This document shows positions 1 through 11,079 of a stretch of DNA of 64,000 nt, piece by piece. Position numbers and translations under genes: made by a program. The stretch spans positions 124,001-188,000 of the forward strand of contig NC_088174.1 of NCBI RefSeq assembly GCF_028769735.1. Direction: 5' to 3'. The notes below the pieces were generated by a model. It did not search any database, was not told the DNA's origin, and saw only the letters and a list, made by a program, of their open reading frames with translations. Numbering within the stretch: the stretch's first letter is position 1; each line of letters opens with the position of its first letter. The DNA comes from Zonotrichia leucophrys gambelii (Eukaryota; Chordata; Aves; Passeriformes; Passerellidae).

Positions 1-1165
1 ATCCAGCAGAGCTTTTGCATAAGGCACTGATACTTTGTGTTTAAAGCAGACATATCCAAAAGACTGAGGTTTTCCTTCTTTGTCCTCACAAATCATTACT
101 TTGGTTAATGGTCCAGCCTGAAAGAAATTTCTATTATTTAGGAGAAACTGACACTTCATTATGTTTTGAATATTTAATTATTTTTCTTCAGCCATAGTCA
201 GCAACCAGTATGAAAATGGTTTGAAAATATGTCTCCACATTCCCAAAGCTCAAATTCTGAGCCTTCTACAAACAAAAATCAACTCCAGAAATGTTAAAAG
301 GGAACCAAGCATCAATTCATGTTTAATCTTTCATAAATAATTTCATAATCTTTCATAAAATAATTTTTATTATTTTTAGAATACCATACCATAATAATTA
401 GTTTCCCAAAGGGGAAGAATAATTTGCTGACTCCATAGCAAAAGTAACCTTCCAGTTCATAAATAAAAATATTAATAGTTTAGAAGTAGCAGTAGATACA
501 TGCTCATCATTTGATGGAGGGGAAGAGCTAGAGGTCAGGGATGTATGTTCAGGACTATGCCATAGCAGGAATATTGAACTGGATTGAACTGGATTTTCAA
601 AACTAAAATGAGAAGCATAGGCTGTTGCAGCAAAAGGAAATGAAAGCAAGATAAAACAAGGGAAAGACAAGTTACTGGGATGACCTAACAACCCAGATAA
701 AAGCTGGCAGTTGGATGGCTGTTGCAGATTATGCAGAAGAATAATGCAAAACTGTGTTCTAAGACCATCTTTATCACTTTTACATTTTGTCTTGCATTAC
801 TTATGTCCCCTAAGAAGATAAACTTCTTAAGATCACATTTACAGTTTACAGTTATACAGCAGACTACTGTTTAATCTTGAAAACAGGCAGGAATCTTCAA
901 ACAGGTCCAACTACTTTGTGCTTCTACAGTCACTGAAAGGTCAGGGTTTGAAGGGATCTTTGGAGAGCATGTCCAGCTTTCCTAACTGAACATCCCGTTG
1001 GTCGAATTTTTCTTCTCGAGCATTAGAACAGCATTTCGATATATAAGGGTACCTGTCTGCTACCTGCAGGAAGAGCTCATAGAGGATTTCCTCCCTGACC
1101 CGACTCTCCAAGTTCCCCACGAGCAGAGTCTGCTCCGCCGCCTCGGCCCGCCCCAGGGATGACAT
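1..1165 (-). CDS. RBM11: RBM11/RBM7-type RNA-recognition-motif protein, first two coding exons (partial)
   Basis: Coding exon 1 is 1064-1165 (34 codons, ATG at 1165-1163) and ends at CTGCAG followed by a GTAGCA donor. Exon 2 is 1-117 (39 codons, phase 0) after a TTTCTTTCAG acceptor, and runs off the window. Together they begin an RRM: the RNP2-like LLVGNL strand, helix 1 REEILYELFLQ, then AGPLTKV and the RNP1-like QSFGYVCF. This family binds RNA, and RBM7 belongs to the nuclear exosome targeting complex. Helix 1 and the AGPLTKV junction resemble RBM11 more than RBM7 as I recall them. The intron sits where the family has one, so this is not a processed copy. Mammalian RBM11 is not a neighbour of RPS4X, so the location is odd. 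RRM family is confident; the paralogue is less certain. Confidence 0.75.
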
Positions 1166-1300
1166 AGAGCCTGCAGGAATGCGAGAAGAGCGTCCCAGCT
1201 GCGGGGCAGCTGCACTCTGTGTGAGGGGCCGGGCCGGCTCCTGACAACACTGGAACGAGGGAGGGCAGGTGTCGCCTTTGTTTGTGACACCATCCCCAAC
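1064..1300 (-). promoter_or_regulatory. GC-rich first exon and probable promoter of the RBM11-like gene
   Basis: The DNA around and just upstream of the ATG is locally GC- and CpG-rich, unlike the AT-rich flanks. This fits a small CpG-type promoter. The transcription start cannot be placed from sequence. From 1300 to 1648 I see no gene or repeat I can name. Confidence 0.4.
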
Positions 1301-1648
1301 ATCTGTGGCACCGTACTTAATCGTTCAGTGTGTAGTAATGATGGTAAGCACACAAACGTGAAGGTTTTCTCTTGTATTTTTGCCACTGAATCTTAAGTTC
1401 TAGCAGGGCTGACTGGTGCAAAACAAACTGACCAACCCTGAAAAACAGTCCACCTTCTCAGACTAGTATTCACAAGTGTGTCCACACCATCCATTCCTGC
1501 TATTAGCATTGCAATGAGCCCTTACTGTAAAAGAGGCTGCAAACAGAGCAAGCGCTCAGCTCAGGAGCAAAGAGAGAGGGTTTTATCAGATACAAATCCA
1601 TGCTAGTCTTACAGAAAACCTATTTCTGCACTGTGTTACAATGTTGGC

Positions 1649-2212
1649 TGATAGAAACAGGTGAAATGAGGGCAAGCTCTTTTAAAAGGCTTGGGCCTGT
1701 TTATTAAAAATCAAGACAACTGAAGATGAGACCTCAGGGTAAGTCAGGGGCCTCTGTGACAAGTCAGAGATACAAACTAGCAAACTGTGCAATACAGGGT
1801 GCTTCCTCGGACACGAGTTTTGCGTTTCACAGAAAGACACCAGGCACTGCACTTTCAATCCACTTGTTGATCGGTCCTTTTCCTGGTTGCTGGTTGGTCC
1901 ATAAGATAGTACATTCCTGGCCAGTTATTCTAGAATTCTGAGGCTTCATTGGCTGGCTAGTCTTCCAATCATAGTTTATATTAATGTCATCATCTCATGA
2001 GGTAGCTTTCTAGAAAACTCGCCCACTCATTCCACCACCTCCCCTCTAGTTGGGCACACACTGATACCACAGTACATTTAACTCTAAGTTCGTAACTTCA
2101 TAACTTACTTCATAAATTACATATCACAATCTATTGCATTAATTAACAATTCAGAATAAAATTACATCTTTTATAATTCATAACCTTGCAAAAGTCCATT
2201 TTATTTATAACA
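1649..2212 (-). repeat. Solo LTR with TTGGC target-site duplication
   Basis: The element is bounded by TG and CA and flanked by the same 5 bases, TTGGC, at 1644-1648 and 2213-2217, as left by retroviral integration. Read on the minus strand it begins TGTTATAAATAAA and carries a TTTAATAAAC polyadenylation signal near its 3' end (about 1700). No internal retroviral sequence is attached, so it is a solo LTR. It shares its TGTTATAAATAA start with the LTR at 22771-23212 but is otherwise different. Confidence 0.75.
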
Positions 2213-2462
2213 TTGGCTTGAACAGCAGAGTGATTTCAAACCATGGAGGAACAACAGACTGACCTAATCTCTGGAATAAATTGCTAGAGTTGTCCAGTCA
2301 CAGCTGGGCAAATGAACAGAAACTTTTGCCCCTTATGAGCTTCCAAAGGCAGCTGGTCACAGGCAGAAAGCTGGGGAAAAGTGTGTACCCAAAGCTGCAG
2401 GGGCAGCCCCTGGGCAGGGAAGCAGAGCTCACGGCACACTGAGAATTCCTGATCCAAACTTT

Positions 2463-3672
2463 TGTTATAAATATATAATATGTTGTTGGCTTTTCGCAAA
2501 TACTAGGATGAATGTTATATGCATAATGTTAAAATAACTTTGCTTTCATTTCTGCTATTAACAAAAACATAGACATAGTAGTAGTGGTAGCTGATAGCTA
2601 TGGGTGATTTCTCTGTTTGGTCGACATAACATCCAGTGAATATGTAAGGAGGACCCTGCTATTGATATGCCAGCTATCAGCATCTACCATCCGAAGAAAG
2701 TATGGACAAAGGCCCAAACTGGATGTGACAAGGAGGAGCCAAAACCACAACCAAGAAACACCCATATGCTAAAAAGGCAGACCCGAGGAGGGAGGGACCA
2801 TGTTAAATGGTTCCTGGAAAATGTAAACTAGTTTATGGATATGCATGAGGGTCTATGAATATGCAACAGGTTGTGAAAACTGTATATTTTATTATTGGCT
2901 TTTTGCAAATATTAAAGTAAATGTTATATGTGTTATGTTAGAAAGTTATGCTGTATGAATTTTCTTAAGTATCGTGTTAAATATAGTTTGAGGTTATAAT
3001 ATAATGTTAAAATAGAAGTTATACTACGTATGATACTTTTTAACTAGCTCAAGAAAGAGATGAGATAATCAAGAAATTCTTCGCACAACGATAACAGCAA
3101 CAAGACACAAAAATCCAAGAGAGACAGAATTATTGTCTCCTTATCATGAAAAACTAGTTTCCTTGCAGACTTCATGGAGTCTGGCATGATTTACAAGATG
3201 AAGGGGGGGAAGTTGAATTATAACCAGAAAACACCCTTCGTTTGAAAAGAGTTTTTGAATCATGTATGAGATGTATGAATAGGCAACAGGCTATTGCTTT
3301 TAAGAGTTAATCCTTTGTTAGCAAGCCATGCTTTTTTAGGAAAGTATCTGAATGTTTGTATTCTCTGTTTTTATTGTCCTTTATTGTCCTAACTCTGATT
3401 GTCCAAATTCTTATTGCTCCAATTTGCATTACTATTTTTATGACCATTTTATTACTGTTAAACTTTTAAAATTTCAAAGCAAATGATTGGCATGTTTCAC
3501 AAGATTGATGTAATGGAAAAGGTATTGAAGGGGTATCCCCGAAGGTGACAGTGTGCTCTTGGCTGAGTGCTAAGATGCACCCAGCCATAATCTTTGCTTT
3601 ACTCTCTTTGTCTCCCATTGTCTTTTATTAAACTCTTTAAATTTTCACAGGAGAGTGAAAGTGTTTTTCACA
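2463..3672 (+). repeat. LTR of family A, interrupted by a second LTR
   Basis: Two parts, 2463-2871 and about 3502-3672, match the uninterrupted minus-strand LTRs at 24984-25572 and 32944-33522. Shared pieces include GGCTTTTCGCAAATA, the CTTGGCTGAGTGC block, TTTTATTAAACTC and the terminal TTTTTCACA. CTTT flanks both ends (2459-2462 and 3673-3676). A different LTR sits between the halves. The internal part near 2550-2640 is diverged. Confidence 0.75.
2872..3501 (+). repeat. LTR of family B nested inside the family A LTR
   Basis: It begins TGTGAAAACTG and ends GTTTCACA. It matches the LTRs at 4224-4838 (same strand) and 21827-22443 (opposite strand), including the TTAAGAGTTAATCC and TTATTGTCC runs. 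The flanks AGGT and AGAT look like a slightly diverged 4-bp target duplication. Removing the element restores a continuous family A sequence (AACAGG followed by TGATGTAAT), so insertion order is clear. Confidence 0.75.
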
Positions 3673-4218
3673 CTTTCTTGTAGAAACACCAGATCAATCA
3701 CTAACACTACCAGTCGTACACTGTTGTGAACATCAGCCTGAGCATCTTTGGTTCTCTCTAGTGATGGTACACTGAGCCCCTCCCAGACAATTGGGCATGA
3801 AGCAGTAGGTGTCTCCCAGCTCCTGTTAACCTGCAAACACTGCTGAAGGGCATCAGCTGAGACAACAGGAGGCCCATCTGCACCTCTGCATCTCCCTGCC
3901 TGACAGGCCCGGGCTGGGCTGAGAACTGCGTTGACCACAGAGCCAGCAGGAAGACGCAGGCACAAAGGGATACAGGAAGGAGAATAGCGACTCTGCAGGA
4001 GCTGTTTCTTGCAGACTGGGAGTGAGTTGTGCCAGAGTGAAAAATTAGAGCAATGATTTGTGTAATGAGCTGCATTGCCAAGTGCTACCTGAGCCCAAGT
4101 GCTTGTCAGACAGAATATATCACCTCTGTGGATCAAAGTAAAAAAACCTTGACTCATCAGTAGCCTCAGGGAACAAATGTGAATTGAGCGCCTGAAATGC
4201 ACAGCATCAACTCAATAC
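3673..4218. other. Unassigned spacer
   Basis: There are open frames on the minus strand, but none with a domain or family resemblance I recognise. I see no splice structure and no repeat here. Confidence 0.4.
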
Positions 4219-4223
4219 CTGGG

Positions 4224-4838
4224 TGTGAAAAATGCGTATTTTATGACTGGCTTCTCCCAAATATTAAAATGAATATTATATGTGTTGTGTTAGAAAGTAA
4301 TGCTGTATTAATTCTTTTAAGTAGTGTGTTCAATATAGTTTTAGGTTATAAAAAATGTTAAAATAGAAACTATGCTATGTAGGATACTTTTTTTAGAGAA
4401 AAAACTCGCAGCAAGATAGCAGCCGCAGGACACCTAAATTTTTCAGACAAAAAGAATTTATTGCCTTCTTATCAGAAAAAATTGACTTCTTCCTGCCTGG
4501 CTAAGGATTGAAGGTGCCTTAGGTTTAGGAGGAAGAAGTTGATGATGAACAGACAGAATCCTTTGTTTGAATGGAATTTATGCATCATGTATGAAATGTA
4601 TGAACATACAACAGGCTGTTGTTTTTAAGGGTTAATCCTCTGTTAACGTGTTTTGCAGGCTTGTGCTGCCCAGAAAACAGTACCTGGACATCTGTAACTC
4701 TGTTTCTATTGTCTCATATTGTCCTAATTCAAATTGTCCAAATTATTATTACTCTAATTGTATTACTATTTTTACAACCATTTTATAACTATTAAACTTT
4801 TAAAATTAAAAAAAAAAAAAGTATTGGCATTTTTCACA
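4224..4838 (+). repeat. Solo LTR of family B with CTGGG target-site duplication
   Basis: A 615-bp element starting TGTGAAAAATGC and ending GCATTTTTCACA. CTGGG is found on both sides (4219-4223 and 4839-4843). It carries an A-run just before its 3' end and matches the family B copies at 2872-3501 and 21827-22443. Confidence 0.85.
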
Positions 4839-4843
4839 CTGGG

Positions 4844-5153
4844 TATGTGTGTTGGAGATCAATGCAATTATTGATACTTAAAATAAGTAATAACCAAAAC
4901 AATCAAAATAACAGAAATATTAACCTGACAGAGAAGTGAGGCTGTTTATTTCTATGAGCTTGCACCAGAGAGAAGAGTTCAAACCTTTTAACTTTAGCAG
5001 CATTCCCAAAGTCATGAACTTTGCATGGAATCAGTTACACTGCTACTGAAGTATAAGTTTATTGTCCTTCAGAAAACAGGGAGAGGAAAGCAGTACAAGG
5101 CACTTCACAATACTGTGATTATTTTCACACAGACCACTGTTACTGCAATAGCA
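4844..5153. other. AT-rich spacer, nothing recognised
   Basis: Sequence between two LTRs. No reading frame, RNA gene or repeat family could be recognised. Confidence 0.4.
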
Positions 5154-5572
5154 TGAGACACAACTGCTCACTTTCAAAATTTAAAAAGGCTTATTAAACT
5201 TCAAAAAAAAATCAGCAAAAGGACTAAATAAGGAAAAATTGCAGTGCTGGGAACTGCCCTTGTGGCTGCCTACCATGTGGGCAGTTCACCTTGAAGATGA
5301 ACACTCAGTCTTTAATACCCCTGGGGGTTGCATCAGCCAACCCTGGCCCCTCCCAAAGTCTGTCAGTCAGCTCTTTTTTACCATTTATTGGTGGACACTG
5401 CTTTCTTGTAACTTGATTGGAGGTCAGATGTTGCCATGCCTCACCCTCTAAGCACCTAGCTTTTCCATTCCCAACTGACCCATTCAATGGACATGTGTAC
5501 GCCTTCTTTTTACCTGTCCTAGGCAGCCCAGGCTGCCTGGTGGGAACAATACAGAGGAGGGAAAAAGGGAAC
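5154..5572 (-). repeat. First half of an LTR of family C, split by the provirus
   Basis: This segment aligns with the first part of the LTR at 22771-23212: TTATTAAAC, GGACTAAATAAG, CCCTTCCCAAAGTC, and AACTTGATTGGAGGTCAG against AACTTGATTAGCGGTCAG. It stops exactly where the provirus begins. The rest resumes at 15338-15469 beyond the provirus. The family's polyadenylation signal points to the minus strand. Confidence 0.75.
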
Positions 5573-6189
5573 TGTAATATATGTTGGGAAATAATTCATG
5601 CTATAAAAGAATGTATTTTATAAACATTGTGAAATCCAAACAAGCCTCTGACCACGAGCAGCCTGAGAGGCAGACGTCTATTCAAACTTTGAAATTCCTG
5701 AAGAAGGCAAGATAACAGTCGGCATTTAGCTTATGAATAGATGCACCCAGTCATCGGAAGATACCTAAGAGCGATCATTGCCCTGTTGATAACATTGATC
5801 AAGACAGACAGAGTCGTCAGAAAGATACATGTGAATACGCGACTTCCCGGGATTCGATCAACGCCAGCTATCAACCAGGAAATGGCGATTGTCCAGCTCT
5901 GCACAGTGAAAGAACCAACTATGAATATGCAGAGTTACAAAAGAAACTTGGACTCCTTTGCCTCAGACATAATAAACTGTATAAAACATCCGCACTAGAA
6001 GTGGCTCTTGTGAACAGGGAAGGGTCTGATGTGTAAGAGGTCCGATCTGGGTTCACCCCGTGCTGAACCTGACTCAACGCTTTCTCTTTGGCTCTGGTGG
6101 TTTTGAGGACCATATTTTGGTGGCGGAAAAAGATAAATAAATATTTTCTAATTTTTGATAATTTGGCTTTTGCTTGATCATTTATAACA
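5573..6189 (+). repeat. 5' LTR of the provirus
   Basis: Bounded by TGTAATATATG and TTTATAACA. It contains a TATA box in CTGTATAAAAC near 5980 and an AATAAA signal at 6136-6141, so the U3-R-U5 order is as expected. It differs from the 3' LTR by many substitutions and by indels, mainly an extra block near 14860-14900 in the 3' copy. This indicates an old insertion. Confidence 0.9.
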
Positions 6190-6193
6190 ATTC

Positions 6194-6211
6194 TGGTGAC
6201 CCCAATGTGAT
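6194..6211 (+). other. Primer-binding site resembling the complement of tRNA-Trp
   Basis: TGGTGACCCCAATGTGAT lies 4 bases after the LTR. It differs at two positions from the tRNA-Trp primer site used by avian leukosis-type viruses (TGGTGACCCCGACGTGAT). This is direct inspection plus known primer-site sequence. Confidence 0.8.
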
Positions 6212-6839
6212 TTGAATTTGGGGTTCGGGGACCCCTCTCCAGTCAGGAGGCGCTCCGCTGATTTCAGTAGTGTGATGGGATTGGGAGTTCATAAAACCAA
6301 TCAAACACCAAACTGAAGCCAGAACCACAGCCAAAGAGGGATAAAATGGGCTCAGACCTTTCAGAAACTCAGAACAATATGAAGAGGGATCTCCAAGATT
6401 ATGTTGCTTTTTTTTCACTTGGAAAATTGACGTGCACAAAGAATTCACACAGGAAATGGAACTGTGAGTACCATGTGGTTGAGGGGGGTGTGATCGAGCG
6501 TGTGTGTGAGAGACGTGATTCTATCACAAAGTGAGCGTGGACCCCAAGATCGCAGTTCCACTCTCCCGCGAGGGAAGTGGTTGGTCAAGGGGCAAGCGAA
6601 TGCTTCTTCTTGTTACATGTGGGAGCTGGGACTCGTAGAGAGTTCAGGGGGTCAATCACGGTTGGGGTCAGGAGGGGAAAGAATGTTCCCGAAAGATTTT
6701 GGGAGCCAGTCCACCTCCTGATCTGGAGAAGCAGGTAAGAGAGCTCGATACTAGTTGAAAGACCCATGGAACAGTTCTCTGTGCAGCTGAGTAGACTTGT
6801 GGTGTTTCACAGACTTAGGAAGTTGATACCGGACCAGAC

Positions 6840-8563
6840 TTGGGACTCGCGTCGAGAATCCCATCTGAAGGACTCAAGGTGAGAAAAATAGCAAGTGGGG
6901 TTTTTGGGAAAATGGGACTGAAAAAGAGTAAGTGCCAGAAAAAGCCCCTGGAAAAACCTCCCCAAGATCCCAAGAAGGTTTTGCCTGAAAACCCGAGGGG
7001 AAGCCCATTGAGATATTGGGATGGATGTTGGAACATTGGGACGACAGCCCCAGGAGGGTGGGGAAATCCAAGGAAAAGATGATACATTTTTGTATGGAAA
7101 AGTGGGGGGGAGAGGGGGGGGCGGAGAAGGAGATAGTAAAATACGTGGTTTGGCCAGTGTTTGACACTTTCAAGATAAGGATGTGCGAATCCCTGTACAA
7201 CCACGTAGTCGATCACCACCCGCAGAATTTTGAGGAAATTGAGTACGCTAAGATGTGGAAATACACTTGTTCGGGATTGTACCTGATCAGAACTCTCAGA
7301 TGCTCAGCAAACCTGGGCAAGGAGTGGGAACCACTGGAAAATCTTCCACCTCCGTACCTTGTCCCTCCGCCCTAGCTCCTGTCAATCCAGGTACCTCAGG
7401 CGCCCACGTTGCTTCCTGAGGCATTGATCCTGCAGGGAGAGGCTTCGGTGCCACTGCTCCCACCAGAGCTGGCCGCAGTGCCTTCCCTCCCACGTGAGCA
7501 GGCATTGGTGCCTCCACTTCCATGCGAGCAGCCCCAGCCAGCGACCCTTCCCAGGACTGAGGAGAAACAGATATTTTCCTCAAAGAAAGCACGCTCTCCT
7601 CCAGCCCATCGAACGAGGCGAAGGACGAGAAGGGCAACCACTGGAGGTAGTGATAACAAGGAAGAAAAAACCAGGAGGTACCAACGGCTCTGGGATTTAT
7701 CAGCTTTGTACACGTGCTGATCAACACTGGGGACATGAGGGCTTTCAAGAAAGAGATGGAGAAGTTGATGGACAACCATTTGGGATGGCAGAAAGACTAG
7801 ATGAATTCCTAGGAATCAGCATCTACACGTATGAGGATCTCAATGCGATCCTGAGGTTGCTGTTCAACAACAAGGACAGGGAAATTTTCAGACAAGCTGT
7901 GATCAAGGACTGGGAGCAGAGAAATCCCCGGGGGGAGAGAAGAGATCAGAGATGGCTGGACCAGAAGCTGTCTTGGAACACCCAGACAGAGGAAGTGAGA
8001 CAGAAAATTATAAACTTGAGAAATATGTTAATACAACGTATCAGGGAGCCAGTGCTGAAGGAACAGAACATGAGCAAAGTACTCAGGGAATGTCAGGGAA
8101 AAGACAAGACCCCACAAAATGGCTGGAAAGGCTCTGAAAGAGTCTAAGAATGTATTCTGGGACAGACCCTGAATCCCTGACTGGAGTGGTCTTGTTGAAG
8201 ACCCAATTTGTGGCAAAATCATGGGAAGACATAAAGAAGAAATTGGAAAAGATAGATGGATGGCAGGACAGAGAACTGCAGGAATTGCTCCGAGAAGCCC
8301 AGAAGATCTACAAGAGAAGAGATGAAGAAAAGCAAAAGATTCAGGCGAAAGTGCTAGTGGCTGCAGTGAGGGAGGTACAGAAACAGGAACAGGTCAGAGA
8401 CTCGGCAAAAACAGCACTGGCGAAGAAACAAAATCCTTCCCAAGGGAAGGGCTCAAACAACCAGAAGAAGGACTTCGAGTGCTACTACTGCAAACAAAAA
8501 GGGTACATTCGGAGTAAGTGTCCCAACAATGTCAAAGATGAAACTATGTTTCAGCAAGATTAG
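6840..8563 (+). pseudogene. gag: gag remnant (matrix, proline-rich, capsid, nucleocapsid)
   Basis: Gag-like protein is spread over several frames. Matrix-like sequence lies around 6900-7370, and a proline-rich linker around 7370-7600. Capsid lies around 7600-8150, with an LDEFLG...IYTYEDL segment typical of avian and gamma-like gag. Nucleocapsid ends at 8563. The zinc knuckle at 8480-8521 reads CYYCKQKGYIRSKC: the spacing C-X2-C-X4-X-X4-C is kept but the usual histidine is tyrosine. Frame changes near 7375, 7500 and 8147 break the gene. Gag would form the virion core; this copy cannot encode one intact polyprotein. Confidence 0.8.
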
Positions 8564-8565
8564 GT

Positions 8566-9084
8566 GTGTCAGGGGCTTTCCAGTTTGGGGTCTGGAATAC
8601 CAAGGAAGCCCTTGATAAAATTGAGAGTGGGACCGCACAGGCAGGAGATTTGGTTTTAGTAGATTCTGGAGCTGAGCAGACCATGGTGCAGCAGTTACCA
8701 CGAGGGTGCTCTCTGAGCGATGACGCAATGATGGTAATTGGAGCAAAGGGGGAGCCTTTTAAGGTTCCAATCATAATGAATGTCGAAATAGAGATGGAAA
8801 CTAAAAAGTGTATAGCAAATACGTTATTGATAAAAGATGCAGACTTCAATTTCCTGGGAAGGGATTTGATAGTGGCATTGGAAATTGGTTTAGCAGTGCA
8901 AGATTCCCAGCTCAAGGTGAGATTGTATCAACTCACCACTCAGGATGAGGAGAAAATTAATCCGAAGGTTTGGTATGTCCAAGGGGAGGCCGGGAGACTG
9001 GACATAGAGCTCCAAAGGAACGTTGAAGCTGTGCATGTCCTGGCACAACATCCCGATTTTGGCAGTGCGAAAGATGGATGGTAG
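8566..9084 (+). pseudogene. pro: Retroviral protease region
   Basis: The aspartic-protease active-site motif DSGA is at 8662-8673 within LVLVDSGAEQT, and a downstream FLGRDL segment is typical of the second half of the fold. Family members act as dimers that cleave Gag-Pol. The frame is open across the domain but shifts relative to gag and to the reverse transcriptase that follows. Confidence 0.8.
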
Positions 9085-9911
9085 CTACAGGCTAGTGCAG
9101 GATTTAAGGGCTGTGAATCAAAGGACTAAGACGCTGTTCCCCACGGTCTCAAATCCTTACATCCTGCTGAACAACATCTCTCCTGAGGACATGAGGTGCA
9201 GTGAGATTGATTTGAAAGATGCTTTCTGGACCTGTCCTTTAGCAAAGCACAGCAGAGATTACTTTGTGTTTCAGTGGGAAGACCCAGAAATGAACAGAAA
9301 GCAACAACTCAGATGGACATCATTGCCTCAGGTCTTCGTTGATTCTCCAAACCTTTTCAGGCAAGCATTTGAACAAGTGCTGAGTCACTTTGTACCAACC
9401 GAGGGAACAAAATTGCTACAGTATGTAGATGATTTGTTGATTGCAGGTCCAAGGGAAGAGGATGTGAGGATGAGCACCAAGTTTAAAAGCTCATTAAATT
9501 TTTTAGGGGAAAAAGGACTAAAGGTGTCTAAGTTAAAGTTACAGTTCACTCTAGAGCCCGAGGTCAGATATTTGGGACATGGGTTAACAAAGGGAAAATA
9601 AATTGGATCCTGAAAGGGTGGGGGGAGTTATTGCCCTACCACCCCCACGGACAAAAAGAGAAGTTAGGCAACTTCTGGGGTTGTTGGGATATTGCCAGCA
9701 ATGGATTGAAGGATACAGTGAGAAGGTGAAGTTTTTGTATGAAAAACTCACCACAGACAGAATCAAATGGACAGAAAAGGATGAGGAGGAATTTAGGGGT
9801 GTCAAGGACTCACTCACAGCACCACCAGTGCTGAGCCTCCCTGATATGAGACGGCCATTCCAGCTGTTTGTGGACGTGAGCAATCACACAGCCCACGGTG
9901 TGCCGACATAG
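9023..9911 (+). pseudogene. pol: Reverse transcriptase and connection region
   Basis: Translation shows YRLVQDLRAVNQ, SEIDLKDAFW (first catalytic aspartate) and QYVDDLLIAG, with the YVDD active site at 9422-9433. The usual LPQGF motif reads LPQVF. A stop at 9599-9601 separates the polymerase from the connection part (9603-9911, with KREVRQLLGLLGYC). The domain is recognisable, and the break makes it non-functional as one protein. Confidence 0.85.
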
Positions 9912-9989
9912 GACTGGGCTGGGGTCAGGAAACTGGTGGGTTACTTGTCAAGGCTTTTGGACCGTGTAAGCAAGGGCTGACCCACCTTC

Positions 9990-11075
9990 TTGCAAGCGAT
10001 CATAGCTGTAGCATTGTTGGTGGAGGAAGCCAAGAAAGTAAGTTTTGGAGCACCTTTGGTAGTATTCACGCTGCATAATGTGCGGGGTATACTACAACAG
10101 AAAGCAGATAAATGGCTCACGGATGCTAGGTTGTTGAAATATGAAGCCATTTTGATTCATTCATCGGATTTGGAATTGCAGACAACAACCATGCAAAATC
10201 CAGCTCAATTCTTGTTTGGGGAAGCCTCACAAAAGCTAGTCCATGACTGTGTGGAAGCAGTCGAATTGCAGATAAAAATAAGACTAGATTTGGAAGAAGA
10301 AGAGTTGGACAAAGGGGGAAAATGGTTTGTAGATGCCTCAAGCAGGGTGATTGAAGGGAATAGGAATTCAAGATATGCAGTTGTGGATGGGAGAAGAGGA
10401 AAAACAATAGAGGCAGACCCTTTGAACACAGGTTGGTCAGCACAGGCTTGCAAATTGTACGCAGATCTGCGAGCCTTGAAAGGACTGAAGGGGAAAAAAG
10501 GGAACGATTTTTGCAGACTCTAGGTATGCCTTTGGAGTGGTTCACACCTTTGTGAAAATTTAGGACCAAAGGGGTTTGATCAACACACGAGGATAGGGAC
10601 TGATGCACGGGGAATTGATGAGGCAAATTCTGGAAGCGATAAGGGACCCACAAGAAATTTTGGTTGTCCATGTGAAGGGACATCAGGCAGGGATACAGTT
10701 TCGGACCCGGGGAAACAGTTTGGCAAACCAGGAGGTCAAAAGCCTGGCATTGATGACAGTAAGTACCCCAGAGATTGAAGAGATCGAGGTCCCAGACAAC
10801 CCTCTTCAACCCTCCCAAAAGGAGATTGAAAGTTATGAGAAAATAGGGGGAAAATTGGAGGAAGATAAGTGGAAATTACCAGATGGGAGAGAACTAGTCT
10901 CTAAAAGTTTTACCAGGAGAATTTTAAGGAGACTGCACCAGCGAACACACTGGGGGGCTCAGGCTCTAGCTGAAAAATTTTTGAAGTTCTTCAGGTGCAG
11001 AGGAATTTATGAATTGGCCAAACAAGAGGTACAGGGATGCCTGATCTGCCAGAAAATTACAAAAGACTAAGGCGA
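9990..11075 (+). pseudogene. pol: RNase H and integrase zinc-binding region
   Basis: RNase H signatures are WFVDASS (about 10324), SAQACKLYADLRAL and VVHVKGHQ (about 10663). They are followed by the RGNSLANQE tail motif and the integrase N-terminal HHCC domain: H-X3-H at 10936-10950 and C-X2-C (CLIC) at 11038-11049. A stop near 10520 and frame changes split the segment. Confidence 0.85.
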
Positions 11076-11079
11076 GACA

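Noticed and set aside
3645..4202. 185-codon minus-strand frame between two LTRs
   Set aside because: No recognisable domain, no promoter or splice context, and its end overlaps the edge of the family A LTR.
7409..7779. Overlapping frames on both strands of the gag linker
   Set aside because: Only the plus-strand frame fits the proline-rich gag linker; the minus-strand frames are shadows.
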